Shown: piece after piece, positions 48,778-57,024 of the stretch
Numbering within the stretch: position 1 is the first letter of the stretch
Layout: every line of letters starts with the position of its first letter
Assembly (NCBI RefSeq): GCF_029889845.1
Contig: NZ_JARANV010000012.1
Coordinates: 45,762-109,761 of the forward strand
Direction: 5' to 3'
Origin: Halomonas sp. 25-S5
GTDB lineage: Bacteria > Pseudomonadota > Gammaproteobacteria > Pseudomonadales > Halomonadaceae
DNA length: 64,000 nt
The notes under the pieces: model-generated
What the model saw: only the letters and a program-made list of their open reading frames with translations
What the model was told of the DNA's origin: nothing
Database searches by the model: none
Translations under genes and position numbers: made by a program

Positions 48778-51372
48778 ATGACTGAGGACAACAAGAGGAC
48801 CGCCGGGCACGAGGTCGACCTGGAGGATATGGTCGCCTCGACCGATACCGGGGCCCGCAAGCCGGCCGGGACGCCGGGCAAGCTGCTGGTCAGCATTGCC
48901 GCCGTCTGGTCGCTCTTCCAGCTGTGGATCGCGTCCCCGCTGCCGTTCATGATCGGCTTCGGGGTCTTCAACGCCACCGAGTCCCGTTCCATCCATCTGG
49001 CCTTCGCGCTCTTCCTGGCCTACATGGCCTATCCGGCGCTCAAGCGCTCGCCCCGCGACCGTATCCCCGTCCAGGACTGGGTGCTGGCGGCGGCGGCGGC
49101 CTTCTGCGGCGCCTACATGTTCATGTTCTACGAGCAGCTGGCCCAGCGCCCGGGCGCGCCGATCCTGCAGGACGTGATCATCGGCGTGGCCGGCATCCTG
49201 CTGCTCCTCGAGGCCACGCGACGGGCGCTCGGCCCGCCGCTTGCGATCATCGCCTCGATCTTCATCTTCTACTCGCTGGCCGGGCCCTACATGCCGGGCA
49301 TCCTCTCCCACCGCGGGGTCAGCCTCTTCGGCCTGGTGAACCACCAGTGGCTGACCACCCAGGGGGTCTTCGGCATCGCCCTGGGGGTCTCGACCAGCTT
49401 CGTCTTCCTGTTCGTGCTGTTCGGTGCCCTGCTCGACAAGGCCGGGGCCGGCAACTACTTCATCAAGGTCGCCTTCTCGCTGCTGGGCCACTACAAGGGC
49501 GGCCCGGCCAAGGCCGCCGTGGTGGCCTCGGGCATGACCGGCCTGATCTCCGGCTCCTCCATCGCCAACGTGGTGACCACCGGTACCTTCACCGTGCCGA
49601 TGATGAAGCGGGTCGGCTTCTCCGCCGAGAAGGCCGGTGCGGTGGAGGTGTCCTCCTCGGTCAACGGCCAGATCATGCCGCCGGTCATGGGCGCTGCGGC
49701 CTTCCTGATGGTCGAGTACGTGGGCATCTCCTACGTGGAGGTGATCAAGCACGCCTTCCTGCCGGCGCTGATCTCCTATATCGCGCTGATCTACATCGTC
49801 CACCTCGAGGCCCTCAAGGCCGGCCTGCAGGGGCTGGAGAGCAGCAATCCGCCCAAGCCCCTGGTGCGCAAGGTGATCGGCTTCCTTGGCGGCCTGCTGC
49901 TGATGATGATCACGGCCCTCGCGGTCTACTACGGTCTGGGCTGGCTCAAGCCGGTGCTGGGTGATGCCACTCCCTGGGTGGTGGCCGTGGGGCTGGCGGC
50001 GATCTATGTGGGACTGCTCAAGGTCGCCTCGCACTATCCCGAGCTGGAGCTCGATGACCCGGACACTCCCATCTACACGTTGCCCCAGACCCGGCCTACG
50101 GTGATGGTCGGCCTGCAGTTCATCCTGCCGGTGATCGTGCTGATCTGGTGTCTGATGGTGGAGCGCCTCTCGCCGGGGTTGTCGGCCTTCTGGGCGACGG
50201 TGTTCATGGTCTTCATCATCCTCACTCAGCGTCCCATCACGGCGATCTTCCGCGGTCGCAGTGACATGGCGGCGGATCTGCGCGAGGGTGCCCTGGACCT
50301 GTGGAACGGCCTGGTCACCGGTGCCCGCAACATGATCGGCATCGGCATCGCCACCGCCACCGCCGGCATCATTGTCGGCGCGGTCTCCCAGACCGGTGTC
50401 GGCCTGGTACTGGCCGACGTGGTGGAGATCCTCTCCATGGGCAACCTGATGCTGATCCTGATCTTCACCGCGGTGCTCAGCCTGATCCTCGGCATGGGCC
50501 TGCCCACCACGGCCAACTACATCGTGGTCTCGGCGCTGCTGGCCCCGGTGATCGTCCAGCTGGGCGAGCAGAACGGCCTGCTGGTGCCACTGATCGCGGT
50601 GCACCTGTTCGTGTTCTACTTCGGGATCATGGCGGACGTCACGCCGCCGGTGGGGCTCGCCTCCTTCGCGGCGGCCGCCGTCTCGGGCGGCGACCCGATC
50701 CGCACCGGCTTCCAGGCCTTCTACTACAGCCTGCGCACCGCGGCGCTGCCGTTCCTGTTCATCTTCAACACCGACCTGCTGCTGATCGATGTGACGTTCC
50801 TGCAGGGGATAGTGATCTTCGTGGTCTCGACCATCGCCATGCTGATCTTTGCCGCGGCCACCCAGGGCTTCATGATCGCCCGCAACCGCTGGTACGAGTC
50901 CATTGTGCTGCTGCTGGTGGCCTTCACCCTCTTCCGGCCGGGCTTCTGGATGGACATGATCCATGACCCCTACGAGTCGGTGCCGCCATCGCAGTTTGTC
51001 GAGGCGCTCGGCAGCGTCGACGAGGAGAGCGCCCTGCGCCTGCAGATTCGCGGCGAGGATGACTTCGGCGACCCGCTGACCACCTACATGCAGCTGCCGG
51101 TGCCGCAGGGCGAGACCGGCCAGGAGCGCCTGGAGAGCCTGGGCCTCGAGCTGATCATCGAGGACGGTCGGGCCGTGGTCGACATGGTGGCCTACGGCAG
51201 CCAGGCCGCGGACCTGGGCTTCGACTTCGACCAGGAGATCATCGAGGTGCTGGCCCCGGTGGACCGCTGGACCAAGGAGCTGATGTGGATCCCGGCCTTC
51301 CTGGTGTTCGGCCTGATCGTAGTGATGCAGCGTCGGCGGCGTGATCGCATTGCCGCCGCGGCGTCAGCCTGA
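48778..51372 (+). CDS. Fused TRAP permease (DctQM type) of the TAXI system, with DUF3394 C-terminus
   Basis: An 864-residue polytopic permease joining small and large subunits. N-terminal cytoplasmic tail of about 45 residues, then helices including GLISGSSIANVVTTGTFTVPMMKRVGFSAEKAGAVEVSSSVNGQIMPPVMGAAAFLMVEY and GLPTTANYIVVSALLAPVIVQLG, ADVTPPVGLASFAAAAVSGGDP. Residues about 740-840 form a soluble PDZ-like DUF3394 domain (YGSQAADLGFDFDQEIIEVL) before a last helix. The ATG at 48778 has AGGG seven bases upstream; the ATG two codons earlier is too close to it. Cotranscribed with uspA 13 bases downstream. Confidence 0.93.
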   Translation: MTEDNKRTAGHEVDLEDMVASTDTGARKPAGTPGKLLVSIAAVWSLFQLWIASPLPFMIGFGVFNATESRSIHLAFALFLAYMAYPALKRSPRDRIPVQDWVLAAAAAFCGAYMFMFYEQLAQRPGAPILQDVIIGVAGILLLLEATRRALGPPLAIIASIFIFYSLAGPYMPGILSHRGVSLFGLVNHQWLTTQGVFGIALGVSTSFVFLFVLFGALLDKAGAGNYFIKVAFSLLGHYKGGPAKAAVVASGMTGLISGSSIANVVTTGTFTVPMMKRVGFSAEKAGAVEVSSSVNGQIMPPVMGAAAFLMVEYVGISYVEVIKHAFLPALISYIALIYIVHLEALKAGLQGLESSNPPKPLVRKVIGFLGGLLLMMITALAVYYGLGWLKPVLGDATPWVVAVGLAAIYVGLLKVASHYPELELDDPDTPIYTLPQTRPTVMVGLQFILPVIVLIWCLMVERLSPGLSAFWATVFMVFIILTQRPITAIFRGRSDMAADLREGALDLWNGLVTGARNMIGIGIATATAGIIVGAVSQTGVGLVLADVVEILSMGNLMLILIFTAVLSLILGMGLPTTANYIVVSALLAPVIVQLGEQNGLLVPLIAVHLFVFYFGIMADVTPPVGLASFAAAAVSGGDPIRTGFQAFYYSLRTAALPFLFIFNTDLLLIDVTFLQGIVIFVVSTIAMLIFAAATQGFMIARNRWYESIVLLLVAFTLFRPGFWMDMIHDPYESVPPSQFVEALGSVDEESALRLQIRGEDDFGDPLTTYMQLPVPQGETGQERLESLGLELIIEDGRAVVDMVAYGSQAADLGFDFDQEIIEVLAPVDRWTKELMWIPAFLVFGLIVVMQRRRRDRIAAAASA

Positions 51373-51385
51373 AGGAGAGAGCGTC

Positions 51386-51814
51386 ATGTACCAGAAGATC
51401 ATGTTGCCGGTGGACCTCAACGAGGAGGCCTCCTGGACCAAGGCGCTGCCGACGGCGGTGGCGCTATGCCGCAGCTTCGGCGCGTCGCTGCATGTGGTGA
51501 CGGTGCTGCCGGACTACCGCATGCCGCTGGTCGGCTCCTACTTTCCCAAGGACTTCGCCAAGAAGGCCCATGAGGCGATCTCCGAGGCCCAGCACGAGTT
51601 CATCCGCGAACACGTGCCCGAGGACATCACGGCCCAGAGCGTGATCGTCGACGGCTCCCCCTGGGAGGCCATCATCAAGGCGGCGAAGAAGCTCGAGGTG
51701 GACCTGATCGTCATGGCCTCCCACAACAAGCGCAAGTTCGCCGACTACGTGCTCGGGCCCAATGCCGAGCATGTCGTTCATCACACCAAGATCTCGGTGA
51801 TGATCGTGCGCTGA
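51386..51814 (+). CDS. Universal stress protein UspA family (TRAP-linked)
   Basis: A 142-residue UspA-fold protein: MYQKIMLPVDLNEEASWTKALPTAVALCRSF and a C-terminal nucleotide loop LIVMASHNKRKFADYVLGPNAEHVVHHTKISVMIV, close to the ATP-binding G-2x-G-9x-G pattern but with the first glycines changed. AAGGAGAG lies six bases upstream. Placement directly after a TRAP permease parallels TeaD, the ATP-binding regulator of the ectoine TRAP system TeaABC in Halomonas elongata; a modulator of the TAXI transporter is therefore inferred. Confidence 0.9.
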   Translation: MYQKIMLPVDLNEEASWTKALPTAVALCRSFGASLHVVTVLPDYRMPLVGSYFPKDFAKKAHEAISEAQHEFIREHVPEDITAQSVIVDGSPWEAIIKAAKKLEVDLIVMASHNKRKFADYVLGPNAEHVVHHTKISVMIVR

Positions 51815-51842
51815 GCGGGACCACCGTCTTGTGTCGTACCCG

Positions 51843-51874
51843 ACGAACGCCTCCCCTCGAGGGGAGGCGTTCGT
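51843..51874. terminator. 32-base perfect palindrome after uspA
   Basis: A 14-base arm starting ACGAACGCCTCCCC, TCGA centre, then the exact reverse complement. No T-tract follows on either strand, so it may be a Rho-assisted end, an mRNA stabiliser or a protein site. The remaining 304-base gap to the next gene (51815-52118) shows no gene that I can support. Confidence 0.55.
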
Positions 51875-52118
51875 GCATGGGCATGCTGGTCAGCGTGGTG
51901 ATGATGACCTAGGGCAAGACCCTGGCGTGACGCCCTGCACCGCCAGGATATTCTGCGTTGAGTGCCGGGATCCAACCCACCCTGCGAGGTTGGCTGTCGT
52001 CGTCTACATTGATCAGGTGTCAAGAGATGAAGGGCGCATGACGGCCGCGTGCCGGGATGTGACCTTGAACCGGCCCGGCAGCACCGGGACTCAACAGGCG
52101 GCAAACAGGGGTGTGATC

Positions 52119-52937
52119 ATGAATGCAGCGACGTCAAAAGAGCATGGCAAGGGTGCTGCGCCCAATGTCAGGATCAGCATCCGGTCGGTGGGCATGGACA
52201 AGCCGCGAGCCTGGCTGGCAGCAGGGTTCGAGGATTTTCGCCAGGCCATGTCGGTCAGCCTGGCCTACGGCATGTTCTGGGTGGGGCTGAGTGTCGCCGT
52301 CACCGCCGGCGCTTTCACGCTGGGTCTCTGGCACTGGCTGCTGCCGCTGGTGGCCGGCTTCATGTTCATCGGCCCCCTGGTGGCGGTGGGTTCCTACGGC
52401 ATCAGCCGTGCCCTGGAGGCAGGCCGTCCCCCCAACCTGGGCGATGCCTTCGGCGGCTGGAAGGGCCATGCGGGGCAGCTGGCGATGATGGGCGTGATGA
52501 TGATGATCTTCTTCCTCGCCTGGATTCGCCTGGCGACTCTGCTGTTCGCGTTGTTCTTCGGCCTCGAGGCCCCCAGCCCCGAAACGCTCTACGCCTCGCT
52601 GCTGACTACCACCGATGGCCTGGTGATGCTGGCGGTAGGCACCGCGATCGGCGCCGTCCTGGCGTTCGGCGCCTTCACCATCAGCGTGGTGGCCATTCCG
52701 ACCCTGATGGACCAGGATCTGACCTTCATGGAGGGCATCGAGGCCAGCATCCGTTCGGTATCGAAGAACTTCCGTCCGATGCTGTTGTGGGCGATGATCC
52801 TCATCGGCTGCGTGCTGGTCGGGGTGATGACCTTCTACATCGGCCTGGCACTGATCCTGCCGGTCCTGGGCCACGCCAGCTGGCACGCCTACGAGGACCT
52901 GGTGCGCATCGAGCCGGTGGAGGAGCTGAAGAGCTGA
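52119..52937 (+). CDS. DUF2189 family membrane protein
   Basis: A 272-residue protein with six hydrophobic segments (VSLAYGMFWVGLSVAVTAGAFTLGLWHWLLPLVAGFMFIGPLVAVGSYGISRALEAG and onward) and the DUF2189 pattern AWLAAGFEDFRQAMSVSLAYG. The start at 52119 has AGGGG eight bases upstream. The family has no known function; members often occur near respiratory genes. It stands alone, ended by a textbook terminator. Confidence 0.87.
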   Translation: MNAATSKEHGKGAAPNVRISIRSVGMDKPRAWLAAGFEDFRQAMSVSLAYGMFWVGLSVAVTAGAFTLGLWHWLLPLVAGFMFIGPLVAVGSYGISRALEAGRPPNLGDAFGGWKGHAGQLAMMGVMMMIFFLAWIRLATLLFALFFGLEAPSPETLYASLLTTTDGLVMLAVGTAIGAVLAFGAFTISVVAIPTLMDQDLTFMEGIEASIRSVSKNFRPMLLWAMILIGCVLVGVMTFYIGLALILPVLGHASWHAYEDLVRIEPVEELKS

Positions 52938-52960
52938 CGCGATCTCCCCGTAAGTACTGG

Positions 52961-52997
52961 AAACCTCAGGGGGCGCTCGGCGCCCCCTGAGGTTTTT
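52961..52997 (+). terminator. Strong Rho-independent terminator after DUF2189 gene
   Basis: A 16-base-pair perfect stem (AAACCTCAGGGGGCGC with its complement), three-base TCG loop, and TTTTT at the end, 23 bases after the DUF2189 stop. The A-rich left arm could also serve transcripts from the other side. Confidence 0.92.
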
Positions 52998-53073
52998 ACA
53001 GGACGCTCTCCTGACCTCCGACGCCGAATCGCGTACGCTTGGAGCACCTTTCCCGTTCGCAGGAAGCCTGCCG

Positions 53074-53592
53074 ATGCTGACCGGTATCGCCCTTCGTCCG
53101 CTCGTATTGCTGCTCTTGGCCCTGGTGCCGTTCTCCATCGCCCTGGCTGCGCCGCTACCGGCGCCCACCGGGAAAGTGCTGCTGACCCTCAGTGGTGACA
53201 TCGCGCACGCCAATGTGGGCGACGAGGCGCAATTCGACCGGGCCATGCTCGAGGCCCTGCCGGCGCGGGTCATCGAGACCCATACGCCCTGGCATCGCGA
53301 CAGGGGACGCTACCAGGGCCCGCTGGTCCTGGCCCTGCTCGAGGCGGTCGGTGCCGATGATGTTGAGCAGGTGCGCATCCGGGCGCTCAACCACTACGAG
53401 GCGGAGGTCCCGGTGGCGGATTTCCGGCGCCACGGCGTGATCCTGGCCATGACCCGCGACGGCGAGCCGCTGACTATCCGCGAGTACGGGCCGCTGTTCG
53501 TGCTCTACCCCTTCGACGACCGCCCCGAACTGCTCACCGAGGCCATCCGCTTCCGCTCGGTGTGGCAAGTCGAGCGGATCATCGTGCCCTGA
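53074..53592 (+). CDS. Periplasmic molybdopterin-oxidoreductase-fold protein without Mo-ligand Cys
   Basis: A 172-residue exported protein: signal peptide [25 protein letters not shown], then a small domain resembling the sulfite-oxidase molybdopterin-binding fold ([95 protein letters not shown]). There is no cysteine at all, so the Mo ligand of true enzymes is missing and catalysis is unlikely. It is 25 bases upstream of a hybrid kinase, which suggests a periplasmic sensing partner. The role is inferred from context. Confidence 0.75.
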   Translation: MLTGIALRPLVLLLLALVPFSIALAAPLPAPTGKVLLTLSGDIAHANVGDEAQFDRAMLEALPARVIETHTPWHRDRGRYQGPLVLALLEAVGADDVEQVRIRALNHYEAEVPVADFRRHGVILAMTRDGEPLTIREYGPLFVLYPFDDRPELLTEAIRFRSVWQVERIIVP

Positions 53593-53617
53593 GCCTGGCC
53601 GGCTGCGGAGGCCTGAA

Positions 53618-55795
53618 TTGCTGCGCTATCCCCTGCGTCTCAAGCTGGGTGCCATCGCCGCCCTGGTGTTCTTCGCCGCCGCCCTGGTGGTGGTCGGCCT
53701 GGTGGCCTGGCGCCAGGACAGCCTGGCCGAGAGCGTGGGCGGGGATGCCGCCTGGCACGCCTACAAGCTCGACCGGGACACGGTGCAGCTGCGCAACTTC
53801 CTCATCGACCGCTCTGGCGAGTCGCTGCAGGCCCTGCGCCTGCGCTTCGAGCTGCTCTATAGCCGTCTCACCTTGCTGCAGGATGGCGACATCACCGAGC
53901 TGCTCGGCAACATTCGCGTGGCCGAGCAGCTGGTGCTGGAGATCGAGCGACACCTGCAGGCCCTGGACCAGCAGATTCGTGACCTCGAGCGCCTCGATGA
54001 CGTCGCCCGGGCCAGCCTGATCCAGCGACTCGAGGCCCTGGGCGGCGTGACCGAGCGGTTAATCATCGCCATCAACGGCCACCTGGCCGAGACCACCACT
54101 CGGGAACGCGAGCGGCTGCAGACCCTCTATGGCGTGCTGCTGCTGCTGATCCTGGCCATGAGCCTGGCGGGTTCGCTGGTGGTCGCCTTCCTGTTTCGTG
54201 AGGCCCGCGACAATGCCGCCGCCCGGCGGGACCTGGAGACGCTGAGCCGTGAGCTGGAGGTCACCGCCCGACAGGCCGAGTTGGCCAACCGTGCCAAGTC
54301 GGAGTTCCTGGCCACCGTCAGTCACGAGATCCGTACCCCGCTCAACGGCGTCATCGGCATGAGCGACCTGCTGCAGGACCAACCGCTTCCCGACCGGGCG
54401 CGTCACTATGCCGACACCATCCATGACAGCGCCCGGTTGTTGCTCGAGTTGATCAACGACATCCTGGACTTCTCCAAGATCGAGGCCCAGCGCCTGGAGC
54501 TCGAGGCGCGCCCCTTCGCCCTCGGCGAGCTGGTCGATGGGGCCATCTCGCTGTTCGCGCCCCGCGCCGAGGCCCGGGGCATTCGCCTGGCGTGCGAGCT
54601 GGATCCCGGGCTGCCGCCGTATCTCGTGGGGGATGCCGGCCGACTGCGCCAGGTGCTGCTCAACCTGCTCTCCAACGCCATCAAGTTCACCGAGCAGGGC
54701 GAGGTTCGCTTGCGGGTGCAGGACGAGGGCGAGGGGCAGGTGCTGTTCGAGGTCATCGACACGGGGGGCGGGATCGCCTCCGGCCGCCAGGACCAGCTGT
54801 TCGAGCCCTTCCAGCAGGGCGACCCCTCCACCGCCCGACGCTTCGGCGGCACCGGCCTGGGGCTGGCCATCAGCAAGCGGCTGGTGGAGGCTCAGGGAGG
54901 GCGTATCGGGCTGAAGAGCGAGGTGGGCCACGGCAGCCGCTTCTGGTTCGTGTTGCCGCTGAGCGAGGCGGACAGCGGCGAGGCGGCGGAGAACGCGGTG
55001 GCGGCGGTCCCCGAGCAGCGTGTGGCCGATGCCGGGTTGCTGGTGGTCGAGGACAATCCGGTCAACCAGCAGGTCGCCCGTGCCATGCTCGAACGGCTGG
55101 GCTGCCGGGTCAGCGTGGCCGACTCGGCGGACGCGGCGCTCCGCCAGGCGGCCCGGGAACGCTTCGACCTGATCTTCATGGACGTGCAGCTGCCCGGCAT
55201 GGACGGGCTGGAGGCGACGCGCCGGCTGCGTGCCCGCGGCGGCTGGTCGTCCGAGGTGCCGGTGGTGGCCATGACCGCCGGGGGGCCGGGCGGGGACCGG
55301 GCCCGCTGCCTGGCGGCCGGCATGAATGGCTACCTCACCAAGCCCCTGTTCCAGGATGCCCTGATGGCCACGCTGCAGCGACACCTGCGCCAGGGGGGGA
55401 GGACGTCCGGTGTCGGGCGTCCTGTCGTCACGGCGGGGAAGAATCCGGCCGGCCAGCCGCTGGAAGCCGCCACCCTCTCGGCACTGGGCGAGAGCCTGGG
55501 CGAGCAGGGACTGGCCGCCCTGATCACCCTCTTCCGGCAACAGGCGGCTGAGCACCTGGCGGGCCTGGAGCAGGCCGTGGCGGAGGCGGCGCCTCGCCGG
55601 GTCGAGTACCTCGCCCACCAGCTCAAGGGGGAGTCCTCGAGCCTGGGCGCGGTGAAGGTGGCCGGGCTGGCCACTCGGCTGGAACGCCTGGGCAGAGAGG
55701 GGCGGCTGGACGAGGTGGCGGTCGCGCTGGGTGCCCTGCATCGCTGCCTGGCCGTGACCCTGACGTCGCTGGAGGCCTGGACGCCGGGTGAGTGA
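53618..55795 (+). CDS. Hybrid sensor histidine kinase with receiver and HPt domains
   Basis: A 725-residue membrane kinase. Helix 1 (about 10-28), a periplasmic helical sensor region (30-160), helix 2 ([20 protein letters not shown]), then HisKA with H236 ([13 protein letters not shown]), HATPase motifs ([26 protein letters not shown]), a receiver with D522 ([13 protein letters not shown]) and a C-terminal HPt with H667 ([14 protein letters not shown]). It is a complete internal phosphorelay lacking only an output regulator, which is not in the window. The start is TTG at 53618, supported by GGAGG six bases upstream. Five bases separate it from the convergent fruR. Confidence 0.92.
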   Translation: MLRYPLRLKLGAIAALVFFAAALVVVGLVAWRQDSLAESVGGDAAWHAYKLDRDTVQLRNFLIDRSGESLQALRLRFELLYSRLTLLQDGDITELLGNIRVAEQLVLEIERHLQALDQQIRDLERLDDVARASLIQRLEALGGVTERLIIAINGHLAETTTRERERLQTLYGVLLLLILAMSLAGSLVVAFLFREARDNAAARRDLETLSRELEVTARQAELANRAKSEFLATVSHEIRTPLNGVIGMSDLLQDQPLPDRARHYADTIHDSARLLLELINDILDFSKIEAQRLELEARPFALGELVDGAISLFAPRAEARGIRLACELDPGLPPYLVGDAGRLRQVLLNLLSNAIKFTEQGEVRLRVQDEGEGQVLFEVIDTGGGIASGRQDQLFEPFQQGDPSTARRFGGTGLGLAISKRLVEAQGGRIGLKSEVGHGSRFWFVLPLSEADSGEAAENAVAAVPEQRVADAGLLVVEDNPVNQQVARAMLERLGCRVSVADSADAALRQAARERFDLIFMDVQLPGMDGLEATRRLRARGGWSSEVPVVAMTAGGPGGDRARCLAAGMNGYLTKPLFQDALMATLQRHLRQGGRTSGVGRPVVTAGKNPAGQPLEAATLSALGESLGEQGLAALITLFRQQAAEHLAGLEQAVAEAAPRRVEYLAHQLKGESSSLGAVKVAGLATRLERLGREGRLDEVAVALGALHRCLAVTLTSLEAWTPGE

Positions 55796-55800
55796 GCCCC

Positions 55801-56808
55801 TCAGGCCCGGCTGGCGGCCCGCCCGGGAAGGCGCCAGCGCAGGTGGCGCGCGACCACCTGCAGGCCGGGCCGGTAGTCGCCCCGCGAGGCGGCGAGGGCA
55901 CAGGCCAGGGTCAGGGTGGCGATGCGGTCATGGTCCTGGACGGCGGCGTTGACCGGCAGGGGCAGGAAGTCCAGCAGGCGGCTGTCGCCGAAGGTGGCCA
56001 GGCGCAGTGCTGGCGGCAGGCCGCCACCCTCTAGCAGCACGTCGAAGACCCCGTCGAGCAGGGTGTAGGAGGCGGTGACCAGGGCGTCGGGCATGCCGTG
56101 GCCATCGAGCAGCTCGCGCATCAGCCGGGCCCCCTCGACGCGGTCGTAGCGCTGAGCGCCGCAGGTGATCACCTCCAGCGGAGGATGGTCGGCCAGTGCC
56201 TGCTGGAAGCCGGCGCGGCGCTCGCGGCTGATCGACAGGGCCGGGACCGCATCCAGCCAGGCGATACTCGACACCCCGTCATCGAGCACCGAGCGGGTCA
56301 GCCACTCGGCGGCCTCGCGGTCGTTGCTGACCACGCTGGCGAAGTGGCGCGGGTCGAGGCCACGGTCCACGGCCACCACTGGCAGGCCGGCCGCCATCAG
56401 TTCGGCATAGAAGGGGTCCTCCATGGGCAGGCAGCTGGCAGTGATCAGCACCTCGCAGCGCTGGGCGCGCAGCGCCAGGGCCAGCTCGCGCTCGCTCTCC
56501 GGGTCGTCGTCGGAGCCGACGATCAGCAGCCGATAGCCCGCCTCTCGGGCACCGCGCTCGAGCCGCTTGGCCAGGCGTGCATAGCTGACGTTCTCCAGGT
56601 CGGGGATGATCAGCCCCAGGAGGCGGCTCGCCCCCCGACGCAGCGCGGCGGCCTGGGCGTCGACCCGATAGCCGTGCTGCGCCACCACGGCCATCACTCG
56701 GTCGATGGTCGCCTGGCTGATGCGCCGCCCCCGGGCCTTTCCGTTGATGACATAGCTGGCCGTGGTGCGGGAGACCCCGGCCTGGCGAGCGATTTCAGCG
56801 AGTGTCAT
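55801..56808 (-). CDS. fruR: LacI-family fructose repressor (Cra/FruR type)
   Basis: A 335-residue LacI-family regulator: N-terminal helix-turn-helix MTLAEIARQAGVSRTTASYVINGKARGRRISQATIDRVMAVVAQHGYRVDAQAAALRRG and a periplasmic-binding-protein-like effector domain. The ASYVINGKA hinge-side helix is characteristic of Cra/FruR, whose inducer is fructose 1-phosphate. Start at 56808: GAGGA lies five bases upstream. Divergent from fruBKA with two Cra-like boxes between, so autoregulated repression of fructose uptake is expected. Confidence 0.92.
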   Translation of the reverse strand: MTLAEIARQAGVSRTTASYVINGKARGRRISQATIDRVMAVVAQHGYRVDAQAAALRRGASRLLGLIIPDLENVSYARLAKRLERGAREAGYRLLIVGSDDDPESERELALALRAQRCEVLITASCLPMEDPFYAELMAAGLPVVAVDRGLDPRHFASVVSNDREAAEWLTRSVLDDGVSSIAWLDAVPALSISRERRAGFQQALADHPPLEVITCGAQRYDRVEGARLMRELLDGHGMPDALVTASYTLLDGVFDVLLEGGGLPPALRLATFGDSRLLDFLPLPVNAAVQDHDRIATLTLACALAASRGDYRPGLQVVARHLRWRLPGRAASRA

Positions 56809-56903
56809 GAGTGTCCTCGGTAACGGGTGGGGCGATTCTACGCCACTGACCGTGGCCGCCACCCCCTGCCAAAGTCGTAGTGTGTCGGCCTTGCCAACCA
56901 GTA

Positions 56904-56948
56904 TGAATCGATTCAGCATGAATGACATCACAGGTGACACGATTCAGC
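56904..56948. promoter_or_regulatory. Two Cra/FruR-type operators between fruR and fruB
   Basis: The perfect palindrome TGAATCGATTCA (56904-56915), and TGACACGATTCAGC (56935-56948), which reads GCTGAATCGTGTCA on the other strand. Both fit the Cra consensus TGAAwCs. They are 31 bases apart and lie 77-121 bases before fruB, placed to repress both directions. Confidence 0.78.
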
Positions 56949-57024
56949 CAGCAAGCGCATCGATCTCCGAGACGGCTGAGCGAGAGGCGACCACCGCCCG
57001 TCACCGAGCGAACAGGAGAAACCC

